A DNA stretch of 64,000 bases from Mycobacterium xenopi (GTDB lineage: Bacteria; Actinomycetota; Actinomycetes; Mycobacteriales; Mycobacteriaceae), in assembly GCF_009936235.1 (NCBI RefSeq), contig NZ_AP022314.1, forward strand, positions 4,030,001-4,094,000, written 5' to 3'. Positions 36,760-45,708 of this stretch are shown piece after piece (the first letter of the stretch is position 1; each line of letters opens with the position of its first letter). Position numbers and translations under genes: made by a program. The notes below the pieces were generated by a model. It was not told the DNA's origin. It made no database searches and saw nothing but the letters and a program-made list of their open reading frames with translations.

Positions 36760-37665
36760 TCACGATCCCGCGAGTGTCGCCGCCCCGATCAACCCGGCAT
36801 TGTCGCCGAGCTCGGCGGGCAGCACCCGCAGGCCGCTGAGGTAGGCCAGGCCGGTGTGCTCGGCCAGCGCCGCACGCAGCGGGTCGAAGAGTAACGGGCC
36901 CGCGTTGGCCACTCCCCCGCCGACGACGACGCGGTCGAGGTCGCAGACCGCCGCGACCGAGGCGATCGTCGCCGCCAACGCCTCGGCGCCGTGCCGGAAG
37001 GCTTGCACCGCAACCGGATTGCCGTCAACCGCGGCATCGGCGAGCTCTTTGGCGCTCACACCCGGCGGAGCGTCCCAACCGTTGACGCGTGCCCACCGGA
37101 CCAGGGCCGGTCCGGCGGCCAGGGTCTCGACACAGCCGCGCCCGCCGCAGGAGCACGGCTGACCGCCGGGGTCCACGACCACATGGCCGACGTGTCCGGC
37201 GTTGCCGGTGCGCCCGCCGTACCCGCAGCCGTCCAGCACGAGACCACCGCCGACGCCGGTGGACACCACGATGCCGAGCAGGAAGCGCGCGCCGCGCCCG
37301 GCGCCGTAGCGGTGCTCGCCCACGGCCATGCACAGTCCGTCGCCGGCCAGCCGCACCGGCACGCCGGGCACGGCGGCCGCGACCCGGTCGCGCAGCGGGA
37401 AGCCGTGCCAGCCGGTGATGTTGATCGGGCTGACGGTGCCGCTGGGCAGGTCAATGGGACCGGCCGACGCGACCCCCACCGCGCCCACCGCGCCCTGCGC
37501 TGCCCCCAAAGCCGCGGCGATCATCTCCTCGACGGCGACCCAAACATCTTCGGCGCGTGGGGAATTCGGAGTGGAACGGGTGGCGGTGTGCACCAGCGCG
37601 CCGGCCGGGTCGACGAGACCGGCGGCGATGGTGGTGCCGCCGACATCGAGGGCGAGGGTGAGCAT
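36760..37665 (-). CDS. ROK-family glucokinase (Rv0650-like)
   Basis: 301-residue ROK-family sugar kinase. N-terminal ATP-binding ALDVGGTTIAAGLVD, a substrate-binding GHVVVDPGG segment near 160 (EXGH-like; here HVGHV), and the structural zinc motif CSCGGRGCVE near 172. Likely phosphorylates glucose. It starts 4 bases after the Rv0649-like gene and so follows the alpha-mannosidase in one transcript, suggesting use of sugars released from glycans (inference). Confidence 0.88.
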   Translation of the reverse strand: MLTLALDVGGTTIAAGLVDPAGALVHTATRSTPNSPRAEDVWVAVEEMIAAALGAAQGAVGAVGVASAGPIDLPSGTVSPINITGWHGFPLRDRVAAAVPGVPVRLAGDGLCMAVGEHRYGAGRGARFLLGIVVSTGVGGGLVLDGCGYGGRTGNAGHVGHVVVDPGGQPCSCGGRGCVETLAAGPALVRWARVNGWDAPPGVSAKELADAAVDGNPVAVQAFRHGAEALAATIASVAAVCDLDRVVVGGGVANAGPLLFDPLRAALAEHTGLAYLSGLRVLPAELGDNAGLIGAATLAGS

Positions 37666-37669
37666 GCGA

Positions 37670-38278
37670 TCAGTGCCGGTGGGTGTGGTCGGGTTGACGC
37701 GGGTCGCCCGGGTGCTCGTAGCCGGGGGCCAGCCGCACCAGCGCGGCGCGGCGTTCGTCGAGCCACATCCGGAAGGCGCGGCGCCGAGCGGCGCCGCGCA
37801 GGTGCGCGGTGATCGCGGCCCGCACCTGCGCCAACGGTGGGGCCGCAGCGGCCGGGGCGCGCCAGCCGTCGGGGCGGGTCGCGGCGGCGGCGAATCGCAT
37901 CGGGTTGCGGGCGTGGTAGTCGGCCACCTCGTCGTCGCTGACCTCGACCGCGGCGGTCAGGTGGGCGAACAGCGCCCTGGCCCGCGGGTCGGCCAGCGCG
38001 GCCGCGGCGATGCTGCCGATCTCCAGCCGGGCCGTCAGATCGGGCAGCACCTCGGCTTCGGCGGGGGCGTCGGCCGCGGTCAGGCCGCGGGCATCGGCTT
38101 CGGCGGCGATCAGTCGTTCGGTCACGATCAGCTGGGTCAACCAGCGGCGCAGCTGGCGGCCCTCACTGGTGTCGCGGGCCGGTAACGACGAGGCGAGCGG
38201 GCCGTGCCGCAGCCGGGTTTCGCGGGCGTCGACCTCCTCGACCGGCACTGCCACAGCCCCGACCGTCGCGACGATCAT
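37670..38278 (-). CDS. SurA/PpiC-N-like protein (Rv0649-like, called FabD2 in M. tuberculosis)
   Basis: 202-residue protein. The M. tuberculosis counterpart at this position is annotated as a malonyl-CoA transacylase (FabD2), but I see no GHSxGE nucleophile elbow and the size is far too small. The layout instead recalls the N-terminal chaperone part of SurA/PrsA-type prolyl isomerases: a helical Leu/Arg/Ala-rich region ending VSDDEVADYHARNPMRF near 125. No signal peptide and no parvulin domain. It ends in a His-rich tail (PDHTHRH). The ATG at 38278 overlaps the mannosidase stop (ATGA). Confidence 0.65.
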   Translation of the reverse strand: MIVATVGAVAVPVEEVDARETRLRHGPLASSLPARDTSEGRQLRRWLTQLIVTERLIAAEADARGLTAADAPAEAEVLPDLTARLEIGSIAAAALADPRARALFAHLTAAVEVSDDEVADYHARNPMRFAAAATRPDGWRAPAAAAPPLAQVRAAITAHLRGAARRRAFRMWLDERRAALVRLAPGYEHPGDPRQPDHTHRH

Positions 38279-41200
38279 CGGATCCTCACTTTCACCGCGG
38301 GTGAGTACAGCAGCTGGCCGGCACACCCAACCCGGACCAGGGCCCACCATTCGCCGGGCGCGGCCCCCGCCGGTGGCGTGACGTCGAAACCGAGGCTGAC
38401 CGTGCCGCGGGCGGGCAAGACCGCGCCGCAGGCTGCCGGGGTGATCCAGTCCCAGGTGCCCCACGGGCTGATCAGATGGGCCTCGATCGCCAGGGGAGCG
38501 TGCGCGTCGGTGCCGACGACGACGCTCAGCCGCGCGCACGCACCGGCAGCGAGTTCGACGTCGGTCGGCCCGTCGACGAGGTACACCAGTCGCTGGCCGG
38601 TTGGGGCGTCGACGGCGACCGTGCACACGTCTTCCACGACTTGTCGCCATGCGCAAGGCAACCCGTCGCCGGTGATGCGCAGTTGCGCGCGGATCGGGTA
38701 GAGCCCTGCCTCGGTCCCCGGGGGCATGGCTACGGCCACGTCGGTTTCCCGATATTCGCCGGGCCGCAGCGTCACCGGCAGCTGGCCGGGGCCGGCCACC
38801 CAGCCGTGCGGGCATACCAGGGTGAGGGTGCCGCGCACCTCGGTATCGGTGCAGTCGCTGGCCACGGTCAGCCGCAGCACCACCTCGGAGCCCGGCTCGG
38901 CGGCCACGGTGTGCGGGTGCAGGTAGGCGACGGCGGGCAGCCCGCCGAGCGGGGCGGGGCCGCGGTTATGCAGCCAGTAGCGCGCGTAAAGGGGTTGCGC
39001 GGCTTCGGCTTCCGGTCCCAGGGCGGCCTGGGCGTCGAGCACCTGGGGCATCTCGAGGCGGGCGGTGAGCGTGGCGATCTGGTAGCCGTGCAGCACGCTG
39101 GCCGGCTGATGCGGCCGCCGGTCTTCCAGCAGGTCCGCCGAACACACGCCTGACACCGTGCCCAGCGTCGAGCCGACGCGGACCCCGGTGTCGCTGCCGT
39201 GGGTTTCGACCAGCCGCATGGCGACGACGGCGGGGTCGACGGGCTTTGCCCGCCCGCGGGCCAGCGGGTTGCCGGCGGCTTTCAGCGCGCCGAGTTGCAC
39301 CACGCCCGCCGGTTCGACGTGCAGCAGCGACCCGATCGCGGGAAGCCGGCCGGTGCGCGCGCCGGCCGGCACGGCGAGCAGCGGATGGGAGAACTCCGCG
39401 CTGCGGGCCGGGAGGGCGGCGTGTCGCCAGTCGCCGCGGGCGGCGACCAGCGCGTAGTCGAAGTCGTGGGTCCAGTGCTGGAGTTGGAAGCCCGAGCCGT
39501 CGGGCGCGCTGCGGCGCGGCTCGTCGATCCAGATACCCGACGGCCAGCCGGTGCAGGAGCGCATCAGCGCGGTGTGCAGGGTGCCGTCGGTGTCGACGGC
39601 GAAGCTGGGCACCCCGCGGTTGAGCAGCGCCACCGTTCGCGCCTCGAACGGCGGCAGCTGGGCGGGCACTTGCTGGCTGACGACGACCTCGGCGTCGGCG
39701 AGGTCGTCGGTGAGCGCCGCGACCGCGGCGGCCAGGTCGGAGTCGTCGCGGCCGGCGATCACCAGCACCGGCAGCGCCCGTGGCTCGCGCAGGTCGGCGC
39801 CGGGCACCCAGGCCGTGGCCAGCGGCGCGACGGCGGGCACCCACACCCTGGCCCGGCCGGTCTGCTCGAGCTGACGGTCGAGTTCGGCGCTGTAGGCGGG
39901 GTGGGCCGTGGCCAGCACCGCTTTGGTGAACACGTTTTGGTCGGGGCCGCCCAGCGCGACACGAGTGTCCGGCAAGTTGGAGTCGACGCCGAGGTGTCCG
40001 TAGCGGGACTTGTCGGCGCCGCTGCACGTGGCCGTGACCCCGGCGCGCACCAGCGCGATCATCAGCGCGCGTGCCAGCGGACCCGACGTCGTCTCCGTCG
40101 GCGACACCACCTCGGCCACCGACACCGCCCGCACCGCGTCCCCCACCCGCACCCGCGCCGCCGAGGACAGCCCGAACCAGCCGTAGGCCGGGTTGTCCAG
40201 CGTCCAGGGATATCGTGCGGTGTCCACCGCCCGGCCGTCGGCGTGCAGCAGCGCGAAGCCTCGGCCCACGACGGCGTCGCCGACCTCGCTGACCGGCATG
40301 GCGCCCGCCACCGGGCACGGCCAGCGCAGCCGCAGCAACTGGTCGGTGCCGGTGAACTCGTCGATCCTGGTCCGGCAGTCCACCCGCGCGATGCCGTGCC
40401 ACAGGGTCAGCGTCTGCGTGTAGCGCAGCAACGGGCCGATGCGGCCGCGGATGACCAGCCGCTGCCCGAGCGGGCCGTGATAGGCGCGCACCTCGGACGC
40501 TTCCGACGAAGAGCACACAACGGGGCCTTTGGACAGCAGGTGCCACGGGCCTTCACCCGCGCTCGGGTGCGACGGGTATTCCTCGTAGAGGGCAAGCTCG
40601 TTGCCGACCCGGCCCTCGGCGATCAGCTCGCGGCCGTCGTGAACCCAAGACGACACCCCACCGCCGCGCGCCGGGTCGACGCTCAGCCGGTAGTGCTCGT
40701 TGGCAATCACGTTGCCCGACAACGGCTTCCAGCCCGACAGCACCTCGCAGGGCAGGACCCGATAGGCCCGCCACCCGAGCGAGGGCACGTCGCGAGCCAG
40801 AAACGTCACCGAGTGTCCGTCGGGCTCGACCACCGCGGGCATCTCGTCGCCGTCGGCGTCGAAAACCCTGCCTGGAGTGTCCAAGCGAACGGTCACCACA
40901 TTAGTTCTCTTGTGCGCCAAGGAATTCCACACTACGACATCGCCGCTGACCGCCTGTGACAGCAGCGCCAGCGAGTTGTCTCGTACTGCCCGGCCGAGTT
41001 CCCACGCGTCGCGCCAGCCGGTGAGCAGGTCGAGGTAGACCTGGTCGGACTCCGAGCCGGTGATGGCGTCGTGGTGGGCGCCGTAAGCCAGCTGCACCCA
41101 CGCCTTGGCCAGCGCGGCCTGCGGGTAGTCCGCGCCGGCCAACAGCCCGGCGAACACGGCGAACTTCTCGGCGTCGAGGACCGTGGTTTCGGCGGCCCGG

Positions 41201-42417
41201 TTGGCCTGTTTGGTGTCGATGAACGACACGTCCTTGCCGGTGTAGATCGGGTTCATGTCGCGGGTTTGCGGCGAGGGCGCCAAGCCGTGGGCGTCCAGCT
41301 CGGCGCGCACCGCGGCGAAAAACTCCCGGGGCAGCGCGCACACGAACCGCGGCCAGGTGTAGCGGGCCGCCCAGTCGCGGTGGATGGCGGTGACCCACTT
41401 GTTCGGCGGGGTGTAGTCGGTGCCGACCGGCAACAGCACGTTGCGGGTGAGCGCGACCTGCTTGAGCTCCTCGAACAACCGGTAGGTGGCCTGCTCGGCT
41501 TCGGCCAGCGACGCCGACTCGTCCATCCACCAGCCCGCCGAATAGTGTGCGGGCATGTAGTGGGTGAGCAGGCCGCGCCCCGACGGCGCGATCCACTCGA
41601 ATTCGCTGCAGAACTGCATGCCGGCCAGCCCGGCGTCGCTGTGCATCGGCCCCCACTGGTGGTGCGGCCCGCGCGCCCACGAACTCGAGGTCAGCCCGGC
41701 GTCGGCGGCCATGCCGGGAAATTGCGGGTCGTGGCCGAACACGTCGAGCTGCCACGCGGTGGCCGGTGCGGCGCCTAGCACGTCACGTTGAAATCCGCTG
41801 CCGTGCACGAAGTTTCGGATCGTGGTCTCCGCGCTGGTGAGGTTGGTGTTGGGCTCGTTGTAGGTGCCGCCCATCACCTCCACCCGGCCGTCTGCGATCA
41901 GTCGCCGCAAGTCGGCGCGGTCCTCGGGGTGGGTGTCCCAGTAGGGCTTGAGGTAGTCGACTTCGGCGAGCACGAATTTGTACTCGGGCTCGCGGCGGGC
42001 CATCTCCAGATGTGCGCGCACCAGCTCGAAGCCGTTCCGGCACCGGCTCGGCGGGTCCGGCTGCCAGACGCTGGTGTAGGCGCCCTGGGTGTTCCACCAC
42101 ACCGGGTCGTAGTGGAAGTGGCTGATCATGAACACCGTCCAGCCGGGCTCGGCGACGGTGAAGGTGAACGGCACGGCCACACCCGCGGCATGCGCTCGTG
42201 CGGCGCGGCGCCGCCCGACGACCGGTTCGTCGACCGCGACCGGGATTTCGACGACACCGTGGCCGGGCCGGGCCACCGCCTCACCGGCCAGGCCGTGGCC
42301 GTCGACGCGGACCGGGGTCGGCTGGCCGCAGTCGGTGTAGGTGATGCGCGCCAGCTGCAGCGGCGCGTCGGGCGGTCCGACGAACAGCTCCGTCGACTCC
42401 GCGGAGAGCACCCGCAT
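38275..42417 (-). CDS. Alpha-mannosidase, glycoside hydrolase family 38
   Basis: 1380-residue GH38 enzyme (Rv0648-like; the M. tuberculosis protein is about 1215 residues, recall). The catalytic zinc/nucleophile region is present: HFHYDPVWWNTQGAY near 99 (His-x-Asp), DVFGHDPQFP near 227, and a later HHDAITGSESDQVY segment near 453, followed by beta-sandwich domains. The C-terminal part (about 1150-1320) contains NEW3-like PGEYRETDVAVAMPPGT segments. No signal peptide, so probably cytoplasmic. First gene of an apparent operon with the Rv0649-like and ROK kinase genes. Confidence 0.88.
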   Translation of the reverse strand: MRVLSAESTELFVGPPDAPLQLARITYTDCGQPTPVRVDGHGLAGEAVARPGHGVVEIPVAVDEPVVGRRRAARAHAAGVAVPFTFTVAEPGWTVFMISHFHYDPVWWNTQGAYTSVWQPDPPSRCRNGFELVRAHLEMARREPEYKFVLAEVDYLKPYWDTHPEDRADLRRLIADGRVEVMGGTYNEPNTNLTSAETTIRNFVHGSGFQRDVLGAAPATAWQLDVFGHDPQFPGMAADAGLTSSSWARGPHHQWGPMHSDAGLAGMQFCSEFEWIAPSGRGLLTHYMPAHYSAGWWMDESASLAEAEQATYRLFEELKQVALTRNVLLPVGTDYTPPNKWVTAIHRDWAARYTWPRFVCALPREFFAAVRAELDAHGLAPSPQTRDMNPIYTGKDVSFIDTKQANRAAETTVLDAEKFAVFAGLLAGADYPQAALAKAWVQLAYGAHHDAITGSESDQVYLDLLTGWRDAWELGRAVRDNSLALLSQAVSGDVVVWNSLAHKRTNVVTVRLDTPGRVFDADGDEMPAVVEPDGHSVTFLARDVPSLGWRAYRVLPCEVLSGWKPLSGNVIANEHYRLSVDPARGGGVSSWVHDGRELIAEGRVGNELALYEEYPSHPSAGEGPWHLLSKGPVVCSSSEASEVRAYHGPLGQRLVIRGRIGPLLRYTQTLTLWHGIARVDCRTRIDEFTGTDQLLRLRWPCPVAGAMPVSEVGDAVVGRGFALLHADGRAVDTARYPWTLDNPAYGWFGLSSAARVRVGDAVRAVSVAEVVSPTETTSGPLARALMIALVRAGVTATCSGADKSRYGHLGVDSNLPDTRVALGGPDQNVFTKAVLATAHPAYSAELDRQLEQTGRARVWVPAVAPLATAWVPGADLREPRALPVLVIAGRDDSDLAAAVAALTDDLADAEVVVSQQVPAQLPPFEARTVALLNRGVPSFAVDTDGTLHTALMRSCTGWPSGIWIDEPRRSAPDGSGFQLQHWTHDFDYALVAARGDWRHAALPARSAEFSHPLLAVPAGARTGRLPAIGSLLHVEPAGVVQLGALKAAGNPLARGRAKPVDPAVVAMRLVETHGSDTGVRVGSTLGTVSGVCSADLLEDRRPHQPASVLHGYQIATLTARLEMPQVLDAQAALGPEAEAAQPLYARYWLHNRGPAPLGGLPAVAYLHPHTVAAEPGSEVVLRLTVASDCTDTEVRGTLTLVCPHGWVAGPGQLPVTLRPGEYRETDVAVAMPPGTEAGLYPIRAQLRITGDGLPCAWRQVVEDVCTVAVDAPTGQRLVYLVDGPTDVELAAGACARLSVVVGTDAHAPLAIEAHLISPWGTWDWITPAACGAVLPARGTVSLGFDVTPPAGAAPGEWWALVRVGCAGQLLYSPAVKVRIR

Positions 42418-42451
42418 TCCCGCACTTTACGACCGGCGCCGGTGCCTCGGA

Positions 42452-42509
42452 CGAACAGACGCACGGGCCGCTCAAACCTCGGCGCGTCGGGTGCCTACTT
42501 GTCTGCTCG
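42452..42509. terminator. Degenerate copy of the hairpin family after the EEP remnant
   Basis: CGAACAGAC (42452-42460) faces GTCTGCTCG (42501-42509) with one mismatch. An inner GCAC/GTGC pair and a large unpaired centre follow. The EEP remnant stop codon (42495-42497) lies inside it. It looks like a decayed or extended member of the GAGCAGACGC family. Confidence 0.45.
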
Positions 42510-43151
42510 CCGACGGACTTCGACGATCAGCGGCCGGTGATCCGAGATCGCCAGCCGGGGCGCCGCGCACGCGTGGGCCTGCAGCCGGGCGTCGTCGGTG
42601 AGGATGTGGTCGAGCTGACGGTCGGGGTTGTCGGCCGGGAAGGTGGGCGCCATGGCGAGCAGCCGCAACCCGGTCCGGCGGACCGGCGCGCGCGGACCGG
42701 TGTTCAGGTCGCCCATCAGCACCCGGGGCCTGGGGAAGCCGCGTAGATCGCGCACCAGCCGGCGCAGCTGGACACGGTTCCATCCCGGCACGAACGACAG
42801 ATGGGTGTTGGCGACGGTCAGCGGCCCCAGATCGGTGTCGAGTCGGGCGATCACCGCGGCCCGCGGTTCCTCGTTGACGATCCGCACCCGGCGCGGTCCC
42901 GGCAGATACATCGGAAACCTGGCCAGGATCCGCGGCAACCGCAGCACCTGCCAGGTCAGCGCCGGAAACCGCGACAGCAGCGCGATGCCATACCCGGCGG
43001 TGCCCGGTTGTTCTCGGCCGTTCGCCGCCATCCACGTGGCTCCCGGCGTGCCGGAGATCGCCGCGACGAACCGGTGGCTCACCGCGCCCATCGCCTCGGC
43101 CGCGACCGCCGTCAAGTCCGCCCGCGCCGAGCGCGGCTGGTCGTCCGTGCA
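42495..43151 (-). pseudogene. Endonuclease/exonuclease/phosphatase family gene, 5'-truncated
   Basis: About 215 residues of an EEP-superfamily (DNase I-like) phosphohydrolase. Middle and end are well preserved: NTHLSF near the catalytic His, MGDLNTGP and the final SDHRPLIVEV. Similarity begins abruptly at DQPRSARADL (about 43145). The first ~40 residues expected in this family, including the Asn of the opening strand and the Glu of the QEVD-type motif that bind the metal, are absent. The frame continues into the divergent nucleotidyltransferase gene only as unrelated shadow sequence. I therefore call it a remnant. An active gene with an internal start would lack essential residues. Confidence 0.7.
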
Positions 43152-43153
43152 GG

Positions 43154-43684
43154 ATGTTGCGCGAGGCGCTGCGGCGGGCGGCGTCGGCACTCAAGGCCCA
43201 CGGGCTGCTGTTTGCCCTGGCCGGCGGGTACGCGCTGTGGGTGCACGGCGCACCGGAGCCGGTGCACGACGTCGATTTCGTGGTCGCCGAGTCGGATGTC
43301 GAGGTGGCGGCGGCGACGCTGGCCGCCGCCGGGTTCACGATCGACCGCACGCCCGAAGACTGGCTGTTCAAGGCCTGCGCCGACGGTGCGGTGGTGGATG
43401 TGCTGCACCGGATCAACGGAGTGCCGGTCGACGCCGCCATGATCCGGGCGGCCCGTTTCGAGGACGTGTTGGCAATCCGCATGCCGGTGCTGTCCGCGAC
43501 GCAGGTGGTGGTGGAGAAGTTGTGCGCGCTGACCGAACACCACTGCGACTTTGCGGCCCTGCTGCCCGCTATGCGCGCCGTCCGCGAACAAGTCGACTGG
43601 CCGCAAGTGCGCGCCGACACCGCCGACAACGACTTCGTGGTGGCGTTTTTGGTGCTCACCGATCGGCTGGGCATTACTGTCTAG
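43154..43684 (+). CDS. Nucleotidyltransferase-fold protein
   Basis: 176-residue protein with the minimal nucleotidyltransferase signature: GGYALWVHG (24-32) followed by Asp39-Val-Asp41 in HDVDFVV. A leucine-rich C-terminal part ends DNDFVVAFLVLTDRLG. Similar proteins (DUF6036/AbiEii-like) are often unlinked and of unknown function; some are type IV toxins. No antitoxin gene is adjacent. Its start codon lies about 10 bases from the point where the EEP remnant begins, on the opposite strand, so the gene seems to have replaced the 5' end of that gene. The ribosome binding site is weak (CAGG directly before ATG). Confidence 0.7.
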   Translation: MLREALRRAASALKAHGLLFALAGGYALWVHGAPEPVHDVDFVVAESDVEVAAATLAAAGFTIDRTPEDWLFKACADGAVVDVLHRINGVPVDAAMIRAARFEDVLAIRMPVLSATQVVVEKLCALTEHHCDFAALLPAMRAVREQVDWPQVRADTADNDFVVAFLVLTDRLGITV

Positions 43685-43690
43685 CTCAGC

Positions 43691-44293
43691 ATGCCCGCCC
43701 TCGCCCCGCCCGTCGCCGACGAACGTGACGCGCTGCACCAGTACCTGGCCTATCACCAGAGCGCCTTCCTGGCGGTGTCCTACGGCCTGACCGACGAGCA
43801 GGCCCGCGCGACCCCGACGGTCAGCGCGTTGTCCATCGGCGGGCTGATCAAACACGCCACCGGTGTGCAGCGGCATTGGATGGCGCGGGTCGCCGCCGCC
43901 CCCGGGTCCCCGCCCACCGACACCCTGCCGTTCGCCGAGGCCGCCAGGAGCTACCAAGGCGAGTATGTGATGGCACCGGACGACACGCTGGCCGGGCTGT
44001 GCGACGCCTTGGTCGCGCAAAACGCCGAGTCGCTGCGGCTGGTCGACACGTGCGATCTCGACGCCGCCGTGCCGGTGCCGCGCAACGTGCCCTGGTTTCC
44101 CGAGGACGTCGACGCCTGGTCGGTGCGGTGGGTGATCCTGCACGTGGTCGGGGAGCTGGCCCGCCACGCCGGCCACGCCGACATCATCCGCGAAACCATC
44201 GACGGCGCAACGATGTACGAGCTCATCGCGGCCCGGGAGAATTGGCAACCTCAGCCGTGGTTGACGCCGTGGCGGTCCTCCGACACGACGTGA
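43691..44293 (+). CDS. DinB/DUF664-family protein
   Basis: 200-residue four-helix-bundle protein of the DinB/mycothiol-dependent transferase-like superfamily. Three histidine positions fit a metal site: the N-terminal HQYLAYHQ segment, HATGVQRHW near 55 and HVVGELARHAGHADIIRE near 160. DUF664 proteins often begin in this way. It starts 6 bases after the nucleotidyltransferase stop, so probably co-transcribed. Substrate unknown; a mycothiol-dependent detoxification role is inference. Confidence 0.8.
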   Translation: MPALAPPVADERDALHQYLAYHQSAFLAVSYGLTDEQARATPTVSALSIGGLIKHATGVQRHWMARVAAAPGSPPTDTLPFAEAARSYQGEYVMAPDDTLAGLCDALVAQNAESLRLVDTCDLDAAVPVPRNVPWFPEDVDAWSVRWVILHVVGELARHAGHADIIRETIDGATMYELIAARENWQPQPWLTPWRSSDTT

Positions 44294-44346
44294 GCGGGCT
44301 CACGCCGATTGGGAGTTGACAGCGACCCTTTGGCACACTTGCTCAA

Positions 44347-45708
44347 ATGAGCTCCACCAAACACCGCGAGGTAGCCAAGCTTGATCGGGTGCCCTTGCCG
44401 GTCGAGGCGGCGCGCATCGGTGCGACGGGGTGGCAGATCACCCGTACCGCCGCCCGCGTCATCCCCAAACTGCCGGGCCGTGGCGGCTGGCAGCAGAAGG
44501 TCATCAAGCAGATGCCCAAAACCTTCGCCGACCTGGGGCCCACCTACGTCAAGTTCGGGCAGATCATCGCGTCGAGCCCGGGTGCGTTCGGGGAATCGCT
44601 GTCCCGCGAATTCCGCAGCCTGCTCGACGCGGTGCCGCCCGCGAAACCGGCCGAAGTGCACAAGCTGTTCGTCGAGGACCTCGGCGCCGAGCCGGCGGAG
44701 TTGTTCGCCGAGTTCGACGAGGAGCCGTTCGCCTCCGCGTCGATCGCCCAGGTGCACTACGCCAAGCTGCGCACCGGCGAAGACGTCGTCGTCAAGATCC
44801 AGCGGCCGGGAATCCGCCGCCGGGTGGCCGCCGACCTGCAGATCCTGAAACGCTTCGCGCAACTCGTCGAGCTGGCCAAGTTGGGCCGTCGACTCTCCGC
44901 CCAGGACATCGTCGCCGACTTCGCCGACAACCTGGCCGAGGAGCTGGACTTCCGCCTGGAGGGACAGTCGATGGAGGCGTGGGTGGCGCACTTGCACGCC
45001 TCGCCGCTGGGCCGCAACATCCGGGTGCCGACCGTGTACTGGAACTACACCACCGAGCGGGTCCTGACCATGGAGCGGGTGGAGGGCATCCGCATCGACG
45101 ACGCGGCGGCGATTCGCAAGGCGGGGTTCGACGGCACCGAGCTGGTCAAGGCGCTGCTGTTTAGCCTGTTCGAGGGTGGGCTGCGGCATGGCCTGTTCCA
45201 CGGGGACCTGCACGCCGGCAATCTCTACGTCGACGAACAGGGCCGCATCGTGTTCTTCGACTTCGGGATCATGGGCCGCATCGAGCCGCGCACCCGCTGG
45301 CTGCTGCGCGAGCTGGTGTATGCGCTGCTGGTCAAAAAGGACCACGCCGCCGCCGGCAAGATCGTCGTGCTGATGGGCGCGGTGGGCACCACCAAACCCG
45401 AAAAACAGGCCGCCAAGGACCTGGAGGCGTTTGCCACGCCGTTGACGATGAAGTCGCTGGGCGAGATGTCGTATGCCGCGATCGGCCGGCAGCTCTCGGC
45501 GCTGGCCGACGCCTACGACGTGAAGCTGCCCCGCGAGCTGGTGTTGATCGGCAAGCAGTTCCTCTACGTCGAGCGGTATATGAAGCTGCTGGCCCCCAAG
45601 TGGCAGATGATGTCGGACCCGCAGCTGACCGGCTACTTCGCCAATTTCATGGTCGAGGTCAGCCGCGAGTACGACCCCGATAGCGCCGGTGTCGCGCATG
45701 GCGGATGA
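44347..45708 (+). CDS. ABC1/UbiB-family atypical kinase (Rv0647c-like)
   Basis: 453-residue UbiB/ADCK-type protein. Family motifs: KxGQ-like YVKFGQIIASSPG near 75, Ala-rich loop ASASIAQVH near 131 (the family's Ala in place of the usual Gly-rich loop), VVVKIQRPG lysine near 150, HGDLHAGN catalytic loop near 283 and FDFGIMG near 302. Upstream of lipG and mmaA as in M. tuberculosis. In other organisms this family supports quinone synthesis; the mycobacterial role is not settled. Confidence 0.9.
   Translation: MSSTKHREVAKLDRVPLPVEAARIGATGWQITRTAARVIPKLPGRGGWQQKVIKQMPKTFADLGPTYVKFGQIIASSPGAFGESLSREFRSLLDAVPPAKPAEVHKLFVEDLGAEPAELFAEFDEEPFASASIAQVHYAKLRTGEDVVVKIQRPGIRRRVAADLQILKRFAQLVELAKLGRRLSAQDIVADFADNLAEELDFRLEGQSMEAWVAHLHASPLGRNIRVPTVYWNYTTERVLTMERVEGIRIDDAAAIRKAGFDGTELVKALLFSLFEGGLRHGLFHGDLHAGNLYVDEQGRIVFFDFGIMGRIEPRTRWLLRELVYALLVKKDHAAAGKIVVLMGAVGTTKPEKQAAKDLEAFATPLTMKSLGEMSYAAIGRQLSALADAYDVKLPRELVLIGKQFLYVERYMKLLAPKWQMMSDPQLTGYFANFMVEVSREYDPDSAGVAHGG

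Noticed and set aside
42472..43674. A 400-codon minus-strand frame spanning the EEP remnant and the nucleotidyltransferase
   Set aside because: Its first part is antisense to the nucleotidyltransferase and its later part is out of frame with the EEP protein.
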